From positions 186,001 to 250,000 of the forward strand of contig CAVVGT010000001.1 in the NCBI GenBank assembly GCA_963747775.1: a DNA stretch of 64,000 nucleotides, in the 5' to 3' direction. Under the pieces are notes generated by a model. That model saw only the letters and a program-made list of their open reading frames with translations, was not told where the DNA came from and ran no database searches. The DNA comes from JAGVSZ01 sp963747775. GTDB taxonomy: Bacteria > Pseudomonadota > Gammaproteobacteria > Burkholderiales > SG8-39. The position numbers were made by a program, and so were the translations under genes. Positions 27,438 through 36,565 of the stretch are shown here, in pieces; the first letter of the stretch is position 1, and each line of letters starts with the position of its first letter.

Positions 27438-29873
27438 ATGAACCCTGCCGCTCCCGCGGTCGTCGCGGCCGCATCGTGCGCGCTCGCCTGCCTGCTCCTC
27501 GCCGGTCACGCGCAGGCGCAGGGCCAGGGCCTGCGGCTGCAGCGCTCGCTCGGCGATCCCTCCGCCGCGCGGGGCGAGGACGTGCCGACGTTCGTCGCGG
27601 CCGACCGCATCGAGGGACTCGGCGGCAACGAGGTCGAAGCGATCGGCGACGCCGAACTGCGGCGCGGGGACACCCGGCTGACGGCGGACCGCCTCAAGTA
27701 CTTCGCCGACACCGACGAGGTCGAGGCGACCGGCAACGTGCGGTTGCGCGTCGCCGGCGACGAGACGAGCGGACCGCGGCTGCGCCTGCGGATCGGGGAC
27801 ACGACCGGGATCTTCGATCAGCCGACGTTCCGGCTCGGCGAGCGTTCGGTCAAGGTGCGCGGCGAGAAGCAGCGCGGCCCGACGCTCACCGCCGCGGTCG
27901 GCGCATCGACGCGGGCCGAGACGTACGTCGAAACGCGCGGGACGGCAAAGGCGCTGCGCTTCGACGGCGACGAAGAGTACCGCATGACCGACGCGAGCTT
28001 CACCACCTGCAAGCCAGGGCAGGACGACTGGTTCATCGAAGCGGGCGAGATCGACATCGACATGGGGCGCGAGGTCGGCACGGTGCGCGACGCGCGGCTC
28101 ACCTTCATGGGGGTGAGTACTCCGCGCATCCCGTGGTTCGATTTCTCGCTCAACAACCAGCGCAAGACCGGCTTTCTTCCTCCGGTGGCCGGCTCGCAGA
28201 ACACCACCGGTGTCGACGTCGCGCTGCCGTTCTACTGGAACATTGCACCCGACTACGACGCGACGATCGTTCCGCGCTACATGACCAAGCGGGGCCTGCA
28301 GTTTCTCAACCAGTTTCGCTTCCTCCGGCCCTGGGCCTCCGGCGAGGTGCGCTACGACATCCTCCCGCAGGACCAAGCGCTCGATGACGAACGGCGCTAC
28401 GCATTCGCCGCGAACGGCAACCTCAATTTCGGCAACGGATGGTACGGGCTGGTCAACTACAACAAGGTCTCGGACGACAACTACTTCCGCGACCTGTCGA
28501 GCCGGCTCTCCATCGCGACGCAGACCAACCTGACGCAGCAGGGGCTGCTCGGGTACGCTTCGCCCTCCGGCCAATGGAGCGTGTACGCGAATATGCAGCG
28601 CTTCCAGACGCTCCAGGATCCGCAGAACCCGGTGGCCGTGCCGTACTTCCGCGAGCCCCAGGTGGTGTTCAATGGCCTGCGGCAGACGCTCGGCGGTTTC
28701 GATGCGGGGCTATCCGCGGAGTACGTGAACTTCACGAACAACGCGCTCGTGCCGACCGGCGCACGAACCACCGCGTACCCGAGCCTCGCGCTCCCAATCG
28801 TGAAGAGTTACGGCTACGTGTTGCCGAAGGTCGGTGTGAACGCCACCTGGTACAACCTGTCCAACCCCGGCACATTCGTTGAAAACACGATCTCGCGCAC
28901 GCTGCCGATCGCGAGCGTAGATTCCGGGCTCTACCTCGAGCGCGATGTGCGCTGGTTCGGAAGCGATCTCCTGCAGACGCTCGAGCCGCGGATGTATTAC
29001 CTGTACGTGCCGTTCAAGAACCAGGACAACATCCCGGTGTTCGACACGACGACCTCTGACCTGAACTTCAGCCAGCTTTTCCAGGAGAACATCTTTTCCG
29101 GTGGCGACCGCATTGCGAACGCGAACCAGCTTTCGATCGCCGCAACCTCTCGGCTCATTCGGCCGAGCGACGGCCAGGAGCTGGTCCGGGCCGTGATCGG
29201 ACAGCGTTACTACTTCGCGGATCAGGAGGTCACGATCCCGGGCCAACCGGTACGGACCGGCTCGCAGACCCCGCTGATCCTCGGCCTCGGCGGCCGGATC
29301 GCGCAGAACTGGTCCGCCGAGCTCGGCGTGCAGTACAAATTCAGCGGTGGCCAGAACATCGAAAAATTCACCTCCGCCGTGCGCTACTCCCCCACGCCCG
29401 GGGCGGTCGCCAGCATCTCGTACCGCTATATCAATCAGGCGTACACCGCGGGAGCCGGGACGATCAACACGATCGACGCCGCGGCGCAGTGGCCGCTGGG
29501 CGGCGGCTTCTACGGCGTCGGCCGGGTGAGCTACGACATCGAAGGCAACAAGATCGTCGAGTCGCTCGCCGGTCTCGAATATAATGCCGGCTGCTGGATC
29601 GTTCGCGCCGTGGCGCAGAAGTTCCAGACTTCGACCGCGCAGGAGACGACCAACTTCTTCATTCAGCTCGAGCTGAATGGCGTCGCGCGCATCGGGACCA
29701 ATCCGATCGAACTGCTCCGGCGCAACATTCCCGGCTACACGCTGCTCAACACGGCGACGCCGGCGGGCGGCATGAGCGACCTCGCGCCGATCGGCGGCCA
29801 GCCGCCGCTCGGTGCCGCGAGCCCGGCGCCGATCCCCGGCGGAGCGTCATCGGCCTACCGTTATTACGATTGA
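27438..29873 (+). CDS. lptD: LPS-assembly outer-membrane protein LptD
   Basis: An 811-residue outer-membrane beta-barrel that inserts lipopolysaccharide with LptE. The signal peptide is MNPAAPAVVAAASC to HAQAQ. The periplasmic OstA/LptA-like domain follows (VEAIGDAELRRGDTRLTADR, YFADTDEVEATGNVRLR), then the long barrel with alternating aromatic strands (PWFDFSLNNQRKTGFLPP, RFLRPWASGEVRYDILPQ). One Cys (TTCKPGQ) is in the N-terminal region and one near the C-terminus (NAGCWIVRA); E. coli LptD has four. It overlaps surA by one base (TGATG). Confidence 0.95.
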   Translation: MNPAAPAVVAAASCALACLLLAGHAQAQGQGLRLQRSLGDPSAARGEDVPTFVAADRIEGLGGNEVEAIGDAELRRGDTRLTADRLKYFADTDEVEATGNVRLRVAGDETSGPRLRLRIGDTTGIFDQPTFRLGERSVKVRGEKQRGPTLTAAVGASTRAETYVETRGTAKALRFDGDEEYRMTDASFTTCKPGQDDWFIEAGEIDIDMGREVGTVRDARLTFMGVSTPRIPWFDFSLNNQRKTGFLPPVAGSQNTTGVDVALPFYWNIAPDYDATIVPRYMTKRGLQFLNQFRFLRPWASGEVRYDILPQDQALDDERRYAFAANGNLNFGNGWYGLVNYNKVSDDNYFRDLSSRLSIATQTNLTQQGLLGYASPSGQWSVYANMQRFQTLQDPQNPVAVPYFREPQVVFNGLRQTLGGFDAGLSAEYVNFTNNALVPTGARTTAYPSLALPIVKSYGYVLPKVGVNATWYNLSNPGTFVENTISRTLPIASVDSGLYLERDVRWFGSDLLQTLEPRMYYLYVPFKNQDNIPVFDTTTSDLNFSQLFQENIFSGGDRIANANQLSIAATSRLIRPSDGQELVRAVIGQRYYFADQEVTIPGQPVRTGSQTPLILGLGGRIAQNWSAELGVQYKFSGGQNIEKFTSAVRYSPTPGAVASISYRYINQAYTAGAGTINTIDAAAQWPLGGGFYGVGRVSYDIEGNKIVESLAGLEYNAGCWIVRAVAQKFQTSTAQETTNFFIQLELNGVARIGTNPIELLRRNIPGYTLLNTATPAGGMSDLAPIGGQPPLGAASPAPIPGGASSAYRYYD

Positions 29874-31276
29874 TGAAACGAACCCTGCTTCTGCTCGTTC
29901 TGGCGGTTGCCGCGGCCCCGGCCGCGGCCCAGTTCCGCGTGCCCGGCACGCCCGGAACCGGAGCCGGCCCGCAGTGGCCGGGATCCCAGCCGGAGAAGCC
30001 CGCGCCCGCGCCCGCGCCGGCGCCGCGCGGTGCGCCCGCGCGCGGACCGGTGCTGATCGACCGGATCGTCGCGATCGTCAACAAGGACGTGATCACGCAG
30101 CGCGATCTGGAGGAGCGCGTCGCGCTGGTGATCTCGCAGCTGAAGCGCCAGAACACGCCCCTGCCGGCGGCGGACGTGCTCGAGCGGCAGGTACTCGAGC
30201 GCATGATCACCGACCGGGTCCAGGTGCAGTTCGCGCTCGAGACCGGCGTGCGCGTCGACGACCTGCAGCTCGATCGCACGGTGGGAATGATCGCCGAGCA
30301 AAACCGCATGTCGCTCGCCGACTTCCGCCACGCGCTCGAACGAGAGGGCGTGCCGTTCGAAAAATTCCGCGAAGACATCCGCCGCGAGGTCATGATCTCG
30401 CGTCTCAAGGAGCGCGAGGTCGACAGCAAGATCCAGATCGGCGAGAGCGAGATCGACAACTTCCTCGAAGAGGTGAAGTCGACGCCGCAAGGCACCGAGT
30501 TCAACATCGCGCACATCCTGGTGAGTGTGCCGGAAAGCGCTTCGCCGGAGCAGATCGAGGTGCGGCTGAAGCGCGCGCAGGAGGCGGCCGCGCGCGCGAA
30601 GAGCGGCACGGACTTCGCGCAGGTCGCGGTGAGCTTCTCGGATGCGGCCGAAGCCCTCGCGGGCGGCGGCATGGGCTGGCGCCGGCAGGACCGCCTGCCG
30701 GAGCTCTTCGCGTCCACGCTCGCGAAAATGAAGCCGGGGGAGGTGAGCGAGGTGCTGCGCAGCCCGGCGGGCTTCCACGTGCTCAAGCTCGTCGACCGAC
30801 GCGGCGGCGAGGCGGGCAGCGCGCTCATCGTCGAGCAGACGAACCCGCGGCACATCCTCGTGCGGGTGAACGAGGTCGTGTCCGAGGCCGAGGCGCGACG
30901 CAGGATCGGCCTGCTCCGGCAGCGCATCGCCGACGGCTCGAACTTCGCCGAGATCGCGCGCCTGAATTCCGACGACACCGGCTCCGCGACGCGCGGCGGC
31001 GACCTGGGCTGGGTGGTCCCCGGCGATCTCGTACCGGAGTTCGAGCGCGCGATGAACGAGCTCAAGCTGAACGAGCTCTCGCAGCCGGTGCGCACGCCGT
31101 TCGGCATGCACATCATCCAGGTGCTCGGGCGGCGTACCGCGGACGTCTCGGCCGACCGCAAGCGGCTCGAGGCGCGCAAGGTGCTGCGCGAGCGGCGCTC
31201 CGACGAGGCGTACCAGGAGTGGGTGCGACAGCTGCGCGACCGGGCGTACGTCGAGGTACGGCTGGACGAGCGGTGA
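29873..31276 (+). CDS. surA: Periplasmic chaperone/peptidyl-prolyl isomerase SurA
   Basis: A 467-residue protein. The signal peptide MKRTLLLLVLAVAAAPAAA precedes a Pro/Ala-rich linker of about 30 residues, then the SurA N-terminal chaperone domain (LIDRIVAIVNKDVITQRDLE) and two parvulin domains (NIAHILVSVPESASPEQ, GGGMGWRRQDRLPELF; then NPRHILVRVNEVVSEAEARR, GGDLGWVVPGDLVPEFE). It folds outer-membrane proteins, including LptD encoded just upstream. The linker after the signal peptide is longer than in E. coli SurA. Confidence 0.95.
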   Translation: MKRTLLLLVLAVAAAPAAAQFRVPGTPGTGAGPQWPGSQPEKPAPAPAPAPRGAPARGPVLIDRIVAIVNKDVITQRDLEERVALVISQLKRQNTPLPAADVLERQVLERMITDRVQVQFALETGVRVDDLQLDRTVGMIAEQNRMSLADFRHALEREGVPFEKFREDIRREVMISRLKEREVDSKIQIGESEIDNFLEEVKSTPQGTEFNIAHILVSVPESASPEQIEVRLKRAQEAAARAKSGTDFAQVAVSFSDAAEALAGGGMGWRRQDRLPELFASTLAKMKPGEVSEVLRSPAGFHVLKLVDRRGGEAGSALIVEQTNPRHILVRVNEVVSEAEARRRIGLLRQRIADGSNFAEIARLNSDDTGSATRGGDLGWVVPGDLVPEFERAMNELKLNELSQPVRTPFGMHIIQVLGRRTADVSADRKRLEARKVLRERRSDEAYQEWVRQLRDRAYVEVRLDER

Positions 31277-32070
31277 CGCAGGACGGGAGGCGCGCGGTCC
31301 GTCACGCCCCGCGCAAGCGCTTCGGGCAGCACTTTCTTCACGACCCGCGTGTCATCGCGCGGGTCGTCGCGGCGATCGACCCGCGGCCGGACGACGCGCT
31401 CGTCGAGATCGGACCGGGCCTCGGGGCGCTCACGGCACCGCTCCTCGAATGCGTCGCGCGGCTCCACGTCGTCGAGATCGACCGGGAACTCGCGGAGCGC
31501 CTGCGCGCGGCGTACCCGCCCGAGCGCCTGGTCGTTCACACCGGCGACGCGCTCGCGTTCGACTTCGCCGCGCTTCCGGCGCCGCTGCGGGTCGTGGGAA
31601 ACCTGCCCTACAACATCTCCACGCCGCTCCTGTTCCGGATCGCCGCGTTCGCGCCGCGCCTGCGCGATCTGCACTTCATGCTGCAGCGGGAGGTCGTCGA
31701 CCGGATGGTGGCGGCGCCGTCGACGCCCGACTACGGGCGGCTGTCGGTGATGCTCCAGTACCGCTTCGAGATGGCGAAGCGCTTCGACGTCGGGCCGGGT
31801 GCGTTCCGGCCTCCACCCCGAGTCGACTCCGCGGTTGTGCGCCTGGTCCCGCGCCCCGCGGCGGGGCTCGGCGCACGCGATGCCGACGCACTGGCTCGCG
31901 TCGTGACGACCGCGTTCACGAAGCGGCGCAAGACGCTCAGGAACGCGCTGGACGGTGTGATCGACGAAGCCGGCCTGCACGCGCTCGGCATCGACTCGCA
32001 GCTGCGCCCCGAGAACCTCGGGGTGAACGAGTACGTCCGGATCGCGAACGCAATCAATCGCGTTGGATGA
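31273..32070 (+). CDS. rsmA: 16S rRNA dimethyladenosine transferase
   Basis: A 265-residue SAM methyltransferase that dimethylates the two adjacent adenines near the 3' end of 16S rRNA. KRFGQHFLHD is the family N-terminus, EIGPGLGALT the SAM loop, and NLPYNIST the catalytic motif. The GTG start overlaps the surA stop by 4 bp. The usual pdxA between surA and ksgA is absent here. The 3' end overlaps the convergent gloA gene by 17 bp. Confidence 0.95.
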   Translation: MTQDGRRAVRHAPRKRFGQHFLHDPRVIARVVAAIDPRPDDALVEIGPGLGALTAPLLECVARLHVVEIDRELAERLRAAYPPERLVVHTGDALAFDFAALPAPLRVVGNLPYNISTPLLFRIAAFAPRLRDLHFMLQREVVDRMVAAPSTPDYGRLSVMLQYRFEMAKRFDVGPGAFRPPPRVDSAVVRLVPRPAAGLGARDADALARVVTTAFTKRRKTLRNALDGVIDEAGLHALGIDSQLRPENLGVNEYVRIANAINRVG

Positions 32071-32437
32071 GCTCGATCTTGTAGCCGTCCGGATCCTGGA
32101 CGAAGGCGATGACCGTCGTGCCGCCTTTCACCGGGCCGGCTTCGCGCGTGACCGTGCCGCCGCGTTTCCTCACTTCCTCGCAGGCCTTGTGCGCGTCGGG
32201 TACGGCGATCGCGACGTGGCCGTACGCGGTGCCCATATCGTACCGGTCCACGCCGTAGTTGTAGGTCAGCTCGAGCACCGCGGCGTCCTCCTCGCCCTCG
32301 TAGCCGACGAAAGCGAGCGTGTACTTCTGGTCCGGCCGGTCGCTCCTCCGCAAGAGATGCATGCCGAGCACGTCGGTGTAGAACTTCACCGCGCGGTCGA
32401 GATCGCCGACGCGGAGCATGGTGTGCAGGATGCGCAT
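32054..32437 (-). CDS. gloA: Lactoylglutathione lyase (glyoxalase I)
   Basis: A 127-residue metalloenzyme converting the methylglyoxal-glutathione hemithioacetal to S-lactoylglutathione. The four metal ligands are visible: H5 in RILHTMLRVGD, Glu in AVLELTYN, His in YGHVAIAV and Glu in YKIELIQ. LLRRSDRPDQKYTLAFVGY is typical of Ni-type bacterial GloA. It overlaps rsmA tail to tail. Confidence 0.95.
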   Translation of the reverse strand: MRILHTMLRVGDLDRAVKFYTDVLGMHLLRRSDRPDQKYTLAFVGYEGEEDAAVLELTYNYGVDRYDMGTAYGHVAIAVPDAHKACEEVRKRGGTVTREAGPVKGGTTVIAFVQDPDGYKIELIQRD

Positions 32438-32452
32438 CGCTTGAATCTCCTC

Positions 32453-33214
32453 TCAAAGATCGGGGAGCAGGTGTCCGCGCTCGCGCAACGCCCGTCGCGC
32501 GGCGCGATGGCCGGGGTACACCGCCTCGACCAGGCGCCAGAACGCGGTCGAGTGGTTCATGTGTCTCAGGTGCGCGAGCTCGTGGGCGACGACGTAGTCG
32601 ACGAGCGGCGCCTCGAAATGCACGAGCTTCCAGTGCAACAGCACCCGGCCGCGGCCGTCGGCCGAGCGCGTGCAGCTTCCCCACTGTGAAGCGGCGGACG
32701 ACAATCCGATCTCGGGCGGCTCGACCCGGAGCGCCGGCGCGAAAATCGCGATCCGTTCGTGGAAGAGCGCGAGCGCCGCCGATCGCAGCCAGGCCGTCAC
32801 CACCTCGCGCAGTGCCGACGCTGCGGACGCGGCGCGCGCGGGCACCTCAAGCCAATCGCCGGCGAGGACCGGTGCGCCGCCGCGCATCGCCCCGGCAATC
32901 ACGATCTCGCGCCCGAGGTAGGGCAGTCGCGCACCCTCCTGCCACAGGAAGGGCGCGCGGGCGCGACGCCGCGGGTCGTCGAGGCGCCGGAGAATCCAGC
33001 GCTCCTTCTCGCGGATGAACGCTTCGACCTCCGCGACCGTGGCCCATCGCGGCGCCGCCGCGGCGAGGCCGCGCTCGTCCACGACGATCCCGATCGTGCG
33101 GCGGCGCGCACGCCGAAACCGGTAGGGCATCACGCGCCCGCCGAGCTGCACGTGCCGCAGCCGGCCTTGCGCCTCGCGCGGGGGTTCAACGAGGAACGGC
33201 AGCTCGAGCTGCAT
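32453..33214 (-). CDS. YgjP-like (DUF45/SprT-type) metallopeptidase
   Basis: A 253-residue protein with the zinc signature VVAHELAHLRHMNHS (HExxH) followed by FWRLVEAVYPG, as in the YgjP/DUF45 family. The segment RARRRTIGIVVDERGLAAAAP near residue 35-55 and SQWGSCTRSADG are also family features. No signal peptide, so cytoplasmic. The biological substrate is unknown. Its start lies inside the plsC 3' end (29-bp overlap). Confidence 0.86.
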   Translation of the reverse strand: MQLELPFLVEPPREAQGRLRHVQLGGRVMPYRFRRARRRTIGIVVDERGLAAAAPRWATVAEVEAFIREKERWILRRLDDPRRRARAPFLWQEGARLPYLGREIVIAGAMRGGAPVLAGDWLEVPARAASAASALREVVTAWLRSAALALFHERIAIFAPALRVEPPEIGLSSAASQWGSCTRSADGRGRVLLHWKLVHFEAPLVDYVVAHELAHLRHMNHSTAFWRLVEAVYPGHRAARRALRERGHLLPDL

Positions 33215-33941
33215 GGAACCCCTGCACTGCCGCAGACGGCGTCAGCCGCTCCATCTCGCCTTCGATCCACTCCTCCGCACGCCGCATCACCTGCTCGGCG
33301 GTGAGGCCCTCGGTCGGGATCGGCGGGCCGATCACCACGGTCACCTTGCCGGCCTGCTTCGCGAAGGAATTGCGCGGCCACAGGAGTCCGGCGTTGTGCG
33401 CGACGGGCAGTGCGACCGCGCCGTTGTTCACCGCGATTACCGCGCCGCCCAGCTTGTAGATGCCCCGCCGGCCCACCGCGATGCGGGTGCCTTCGGGATA
33501 CACCATGATCGAAAAACCCTGCGCGAGCCGCTCGCCGCCGAGCTGAATCAAGCGCTGCATCGCGTTCTTGCGGTTGGCGCGGTTGATCGCGATCGGGCTC
33601 ATCATCCCGAGGCCCCAACCAAGGAACGGCAGCCACAGCAGCTCGCGCTTGAGCACATAGACGTGCGGCGGAAAGATCGTCGTGTACGCGATCGTTTCCC
33701 ACGCCGACTGGTGCTTCGAGAGGACGACGCACGGCCTGGCGGGGATGTGCTCCCGGCCGTGCACCTCGTAGTCGATGCGCAGCAGGTGGCGAGAGAGCCA
33801 GAACGCGAACTGCGGCCAGGCGGCGATGATGCGCCAGCGCACGAGGCGCGGAAGAGGCGCGGTGCAGAGGACCAGTCCGGAGTAGGGGATCACCACCGCG
33901 ACGAGGATGAGCTGGAAGAGCGCGGACCGGAGGTGCGTCAT
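33186..33941 (-). CDS. plsC: 1-acyl-sn-glycerol-3-phosphate acyltransferase
   Basis: A 251-residue membrane-associated acyltransferase. An N-terminal hydrophobic segment (LFQLILVAVVIPYSGLVL) is followed by the catalytic motif SKHQSAWET, which is HX4E instead of the textbook HX4D, and by YPEGTR, the phosphate-binding motif. It makes phosphatidic acid from lysophosphatidate. The ATG overlaps the gmhB stop in an ATGA junction. Part of the glyQ-glyS-gmhB-plsC cluster. Confidence 0.9.
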   Translation of the reverse strand: MTHLRSALFQLILVAVVIPYSGLVLCTAPLPRLVRWRIIAAWPQFAFWLSRHLLRIDYEVHGREHIPARPCVVLSKHQSAWETIAYTTIFPPHVYVLKRELLWLPFLGWGLGMMSPIAINRANRKNAMQRLIQLGGERLAQGFSIMVYPEGTRIAVGRRGIYKLGGAVIAVNNGAVALPVAHNAGLLWPRNSFAKQAGKVTVVIGPPIPTEGLTAEQVMRRAEEWIEGEMERLTPSAAVQGFHAARAAVPR

Positions 33942-34471
33942 GCGGCGAGCGCCTCCGCCACCGCGGCGAGGTCGGGATACACCTCCGTTCCGTCGGGCAG
34001 ACCGCCGGCCTCGAGCGTCTTCTGCCCCTTGCCGGTGAGCACGAGGAGGGGCCGGGCCTTGGCCGCCGCCGCCGCCTGGAGGTCGCGCAGACTGTCGCCG
34101 ACCGCAGGCACGTCCTCGAGCGGCATCGCGAAGCGCTCGGCGATGTCGAGGAACATGCCGGGCGCGGGCTTGCGATAGGCCGACTCCGATTCCGCGGTGT
34201 CGGGGCAGTAGAAGATCGCCTCGATGCGCCCCCCGACCTGCGCCAGCGCCTTGTGCATCTTCGCGTTGATCGTGTTCAGGGTCGCCATGTCGAAGAGGCC
34301 CCGGCCGATGCCCGACTGGTTGGTCGCGACGACGACGGTGTAGCCGGCCTGGTTGAGGCGTGCGATCGCCTCCAGGCTGCCCGGGATCGGTTTCCACTCG
34401 TCGGCGCTCTTGATGAACTGCGCGCTGTCGACGTTGATCACGCCGTCGCGGTCCAGGATCACGAGTCTCAT
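33938..34471 (-). CDS. gmhB: D-glycero-D-manno-heptose 1,7-bisphosphate 7-phosphatase (HAD)
   Basis: A 177-residue HAD phosphatase. LDRDGVIN gives the nucleophile and acid Asp; VVATNQSGIGRG, RKPAPGM and VGDSLRDLQ are the other HAD motifs. It would dephosphorylate heptose bisphosphate for LPS core synthesis. Notably the zinc-binding loop seen in E. coli GmhB is replaced by YCPDTAESESAYRKP with a single Cys, so it is a zinc-less variant. An open frame extends upstream, but MRLVILDRDGVIN at 34471 fits the family. It lies 23 bp downstream of glyS. Confidence 0.88.
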   Translation of the reverse strand: MRLVILDRDGVINVDSAQFIKSADEWKPIPGSLEAIARLNQAGYTVVVATNQSGIGRGLFDMATLNTINAKMHKALAQVGGRIEAIFYCPDTAESESAYRKPAPGMFLDIAERFAMPLEDVPAVGDSLRDLQAAAAAKARPLLVLTGKGQKTLEAGGLPDGTEVYPDLAAVAEALAA

Positions 34472-34494
34472 GGGGGGAATGGTAAGGGGAAGTG

Positions 34495-36564
34495 TCAACC
34501 CGCGAGGCGGGAGATGTCGGCCACCCGGTTCAGCACGTGCTCCAGCTCCGCGAGGAGCCGCAGGCGGTTGGTGCGGAGCAGCGGATCCTCGGCGTTGACG
34601 AGCACGTCCTCGAAGAAGCGGTCGACCTCCGGCCGCACCTGTGCGAGCAGGCGCAGCGAATCGGTGTACGCGCCGCCGACGGCCTTCGCCTCGACGTCGG
34701 ACCGGATGCGCCCGAGCGCGGCGTGGAGCGCCCGCTCGGCCGCCTCGGCCAGCAGCGCGGGATCGGCGCGCCCCGGCGCAAACTCGGCCTTGCGCAGGAT
34801 GTTGCGCACGCGCTTGTTGGCCGCGGCGAGGCTCTCGGCTTCCGGCAGCGCGCGGAATGTGCGCACCGCCTCGACGCGTGCCACCACCAGGTCAAGCCGC
34901 CCGGGCCCGTCGGCGAGCACCGACTCGATTTCGTCCGGCGCATAGCCTTGCTCGCGCAGGTACGAGCGCAGGCGGTCGAGGACGAACGCGTGCAGCTCGG
35001 TCGCGACCGCGCCAGGTGCGGTCGGCGCGAACGCGGCGGCGGCATCCTGCAGCAACGCGATCGCGTCGAGCGGCAGCCGATGCTCGACGAGGATGCGTGT
35101 GAGCCCGAGCGCCGCGCGGCGCAGCGCGAAGGGGTCCTTGTCGCCGGTCGGCGCGCCACCGACCGACCAGATGCCGGCGAGCGTGTCGAGCTTGTCGGCG
35201 AGCGACACGCAGTCGCCGATGCGGTCCTCGGGGAGCGCATCGCCGGCGAAGCGCGGGCGGTAGTGCGCCTCGATCGCGCGCGCGACCGGCTCCGGCTCGC
35301 CGTCGTGGCGCGCGTAATACTCGCCCATTACGCCCTGCAGTTCGGGGAACTCGCCAACCATCCCGGTAAGGAGGTCGGCCTTGCAGAGCCGCGCAGCGCG
35401 GCCCGCAAGCGTCTCGTCCGCACCGAGCTTGCGCGCGATCAGCGCGGCGAGCCGCTCGATGCGCTCGACGCGCGCGAGCTGCGTGCCGAGCTTGTTGTGA
35501 TACACGACGGCCGCCAGGCCCTCCACGCGCGAGGCGAGCGTGCGGCGCCGATCCTGGTCGTAGAAGAACTTCGCGTCGGAGAGTCGCGCGCGCAGCACGC
35601 GCTCGTTGCCGCGGACGACGTGGTGCGGGTGCGCGAGCGCCATGTTCGACACGACGAGAAAGCGGTTCGAGAGCCGCCCTTGCCCGTCGACGAGCGGGAA
35701 GTACTTCTGGTTCTGGCGCATCGTCAGCATCAGGCACTCCTGCGGCACCTCCAGGAACGCCTTCTCGAAATGGCCCTCGTACACGGCCGGCCATTCGACG
35801 AGCGCGGTGACCTCGTCGAAGAGCGCATCGTCGGCGGCGATCGTGGCGCCGCCCGCCGCGGCCGCGAGCCGCTCGCGGATCGCACGGGCGCGGAGCTCGA
35901 AGTTCGCGAGCACCTTCCCCTCCTGCTCGAGGACGCGCTCGTAGTCGTCGGCGCGCGCGAAGGCGATCTCGCCCTTTCCGAGAAAGCGGTGCCCGCGCGT
36001 GGCGCGTCCGCTCTCCAGTCCGAGCACCTTGCCCGGCACGATGCGCTCGCCGTGCAACATCACGAGTCCACGCGCCGGGCGCACGAACTCCACATCGAGG
36101 TCGCCCCAGCGCATGATCTTCGGGATCGGCAGCTTCTTGAGCGCGGCCGCGACCTTCGCAGCGAGGGTCTCGTCGAGCGCGGCGCCGGCGGCGACCGACC
36201 GGAACGCGAACACCTCCTGCTTGCCGTCGCTCATGCGCTCGAGCCGGTCGACCGACACGCCCAACTTCTTGGCGAAGCCGAGGAGCGCCGGCGTCGGCGC
36301 GCCGTCGGCGGAGAGCCCGGCCTTGACCGACGGGCCCTTGGCGAGCACCTCGCGGTCGGGCGCTCTGGCGGTAACGCTGCGCACGAGAACGCCGAGCCGG
36401 CGCGGAGAGGCGTAAACCGTGAACTCGCCGTCGCTCGGTGCGAACGCGTCCGCGCGCAGATCCTTTACCAGCGTATCGGCGAAGGAATAGCCGAGTGTGC
36501 GCAGCGCCTTGGGCGGCAGCTCCTCGGTGAGGAGCTCGACGAGGAGCGAAGCGGTCGCGCTCAC
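34495..36564 (-). CDS. glyS: Glycyl-tRNA synthetase beta subunit
   Basis: A 689-residue subunit of the alpha2beta2 glycyl-tRNA synthetase. LLVELLTEELPPKALR at the N-terminus, VYASPRRLGVLVR, ECLMLTMRQNQKYFPL and KFFYDQDRRRTL are family landmarks; the C-terminal anticodon-binding helical region ends NRVADISRLAG. The GTG start is one base after the glyQ stop. Glycylates tRNA-Gly together with GlyQ. Confidence 0.96.
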   Translation of the reverse strand: MSATASLLVELLTEELPPKALRTLGYSFADTLVKDLRADAFAPSDGEFTVYASPRRLGVLVRSVTARAPDREVLAKGPSVKAGLSADGAPTPALLGFAKKLGVSVDRLERMSDGKQEVFAFRSVAAGAALDETLAAKVAAALKKLPIPKIMRWGDLDVEFVRPARGLVMLHGERIVPGKVLGLESGRATRGHRFLGKGEIAFARADDYERVLEQEGKVLANFELRARAIRERLAAAAGGATIAADDALFDEVTALVEWPAVYEGHFEKAFLEVPQECLMLTMRQNQKYFPLVDGQGRLSNRFLVVSNMALAHPHHVVRGNERVLRARLSDAKFFYDQDRRRTLASRVEGLAAVVYHNKLGTQLARVERIERLAALIARKLGADETLAGRAARLCKADLLTGMVGEFPELQGVMGEYYARHDGEPEPVARAIEAHYRPRFAGDALPEDRIGDCVSLADKLDTLAGIWSVGGAPTGDKDPFALRRAALGLTRILVEHRLPLDAIALLQDAAAAFAPTAPGAVATELHAFVLDRLRSYLREQGYAPDEIESVLADGPGRLDLVVARVEAVRTFRALPEAESLAAANKRVRNILRKAEFAPGRADPALLAEAAERALHAALGRIRSDVEAKAVGGAYTDSLRLLAQVRPEVDRFFEDVLVNAEDPLLRTNRLRLLAELEHVLNRVADISRLAG

Positions 36565-36565
36565 G

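Noticed and set aside
29746..31980. A 744-codon minus-strand frame opposite surA and rsmA
   Set aside because: Ser/Arg-rich antisense translation with no domain; surA and rsmA are certain.
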